Assembly: GCA_938003575.1 (NCBI GenBank)
Contig: CALKYG010000272.1
Coordinates: 1-6,481 of the forward strand
DNA length: 6,481 nt
Origin: an uncultured Alphaproteobacteria bacterium
GTDB lineage: Bacteria; Pseudomonadota; Alphaproteobacteria; Caulobacterales; Parvularculaceae
Direction: 5' to 3'
Each line of letters begins with the position of its first letter. Positions within the stretch are counted from its first letter, which is position 1. The notes under the pieces were generated by a model that was given only the letters and a program-made list of their open reading frames with translations, was not told the DNA's origin and did no database searches. The position numbers and the translations under genes were made by a program. Positions 5,840 to 6,481 of this stretch are shown piece by piece.

Positions 5840-6481
5840 TCAGGCTCTCAAGGGCGGTGTCAGGAACAGCGCCCGTTCGGCGGCGCGCCGACGCCTCAGG
5901 GCGTCGAGGACGACCCGCTCTCCGTTGATGTCGGCGGCCACGATATGGCGAAACGCATTTGCCGCACCCGCTCTATCGCCCGCGTTCAGACGCTCGAGCA
6001 CACGGGTCCGCGCGAAGGCGCCCGATCCCATATTGTATGCGAGCGACACAAGCGCTGAAAACTCGTTCTCGTTCACCGGAACGGCGACAAGTTCCCGAAC
6101 CGCGCGTTCCGCCTCCTTTACATCTGCAATCAGAAGGCGTTCGGCGTCCGCGTGCGTGATCGCCATGCCCTGCTTTGCCGAGCCGGCGTGTCCGTATCCG
6201 ATGAGCCATTGCCCTGCGAGATAGTAGGCGTTGAGCCTCAGCCCCTCGCTTTTGCGGATGATTTCGAGCCCGTGCTCATTTACGGCAAGCCAGGCATTAG
6301 CGGAATGGCGGCTGTCCGGCGCGGGCGGGAGCGGCCGGAACCGTTCCGGCCCGAGCGGCAACAATTCCCGGAAATAGCTGACCCGCGGCGAGTCCGGCGC
6401 CCGAGGCGCAGGCCCCCGGGTCAGCGCCAGAACGCTGAGCGCGAGGACGAGAATCGCGGCGACAGATCGGGGCGGGCTGGT
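5840..6481 (-). CDS. membrane-anchored GH24 lysozyme-fold protein with degenerate active site, 5' end cut by window
   Basis: The frame is open to the right edge; 213 residues are visible and no start codon need lie in the window. The visible N-terminus carries a hydrophobic segment (SVAAILVLALSVLAL, codons near 6419-6463), which should anchor or export the protein, then a proline-rich linker and a GH24 (T4/phage-type) muramidase domain. In this domain the catalytic Glu is present in KSEGLRL (codon 6245-6247). WLIGYGHAG, NENEFSALVSLAYNMGSGAF and LNAGDRAGAANAF are family blocks. The second catalytic position (Asp or Cys, 9 residues after Glu) is Leu (6218-6220), and the Thr of the usual WTIGYGH is also Leu (6203-6205), with one residue deleted between. 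The ending GERVVLDALRRRRAAERALFLTP resembles SpmX, the caulobacterial lysozyme-derived polarity protein, but the proline-rich and transmembrane tail of SpmX is absent. Probably a peptidoglycan-binding or weakly active periplasmic protein. Confidence 0.85.
   Translation of the reverse strand, partial: TSPPRSVAAILVLALSVLALTRGPAPRAPDSPRVSYFRELLPLGPERFRPLPPAPDSRHSANAWLAVNEHGLEIIRKSEGLRLNAYYLAGQWLIGYGHAGSAKQGMAITHADAERLLIADVKEAERAVRELVAVPVNENEFSALVSLAYNMGSGAFARTRVLERLNAGDRAGAANAFRHIVAADINGERVVLDALRRRRAAERALFLTPPLRA
6333..6351. repeat. 19-nt near-perfect palindrome inside the lysozyme-like gene
   Basis: Nine bases (GGCCGGAAC) are followed by one central base and their exact reverse complement (GTTCCGGCC). 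It lies within the linker-coding part, where the codons read Pro-Glu-Arg-Phe-Arg-Pro. It could form a strong hairpin in the mRNA, but there is no T-tract and no second copy that I noticed in the window. Confidence 0.6.

Overview
The window carries seven genes, all on the minus strand, packed with almost no spacing. High GC content, protein style and gene families point to an alphaproteobacterium. The SpmX-like ending of the rightmost gene hints at a Caulobacterales/Parvularculales-type lineage, but this is inference; no rRNA or other marker confirms it. There is no tRNA, rRNA, CRISPR array, insertion sequence or phage integration site.

Transcription runs right to left. First block (6481 to 3901): an incomplete membrane-anchored lysozyme-fold (GH24) protein whose 5' end lies outside the window; a secreted Kelch-repeat beta-propeller protein; and S-formylglutathione hydrolase (fghA), the second enzyme of glutathione-dependent formaldehyde detoxification. 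The Kelch stop codon overlaps the fghA Shine-Dalgarno region, so these two are probably translationally coupled. The glutathione-dependent formaldehyde dehydrogenase that usually partners fghA is not in the window.

An intergenic stretch of about 180 bp (3724-3900) separates the blocks. It holds a -10-like TATAAT on the minus strand and no convincing terminator.

Second block (3723 to 1): a stand-alone CinA N-terminal (COG1058, MoaB/Mog-fold) protein; an exported TPR protein; an exported protein with one c-type haem motif (CASCH) and a long helical tail; and L-serine dehydratase (sdaA), cut off at the left edge just before its expected iron-sulphur cysteines. The genes overlap or nearly touch (4 nt overlap, 14 or 56 nt overlap, 7 nt gap), so they form a likely operon. 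The cytochrome-like protein and the TPR protein look like a periplasmic pair of unknown function.

Most of the window is ordinary metabolism. The parts worth a second look are the TPR/cytochrome pair and the lysozyme-fold protein, which keeps the catalytic glutamate but appears to have lost the other two catalytic positions.
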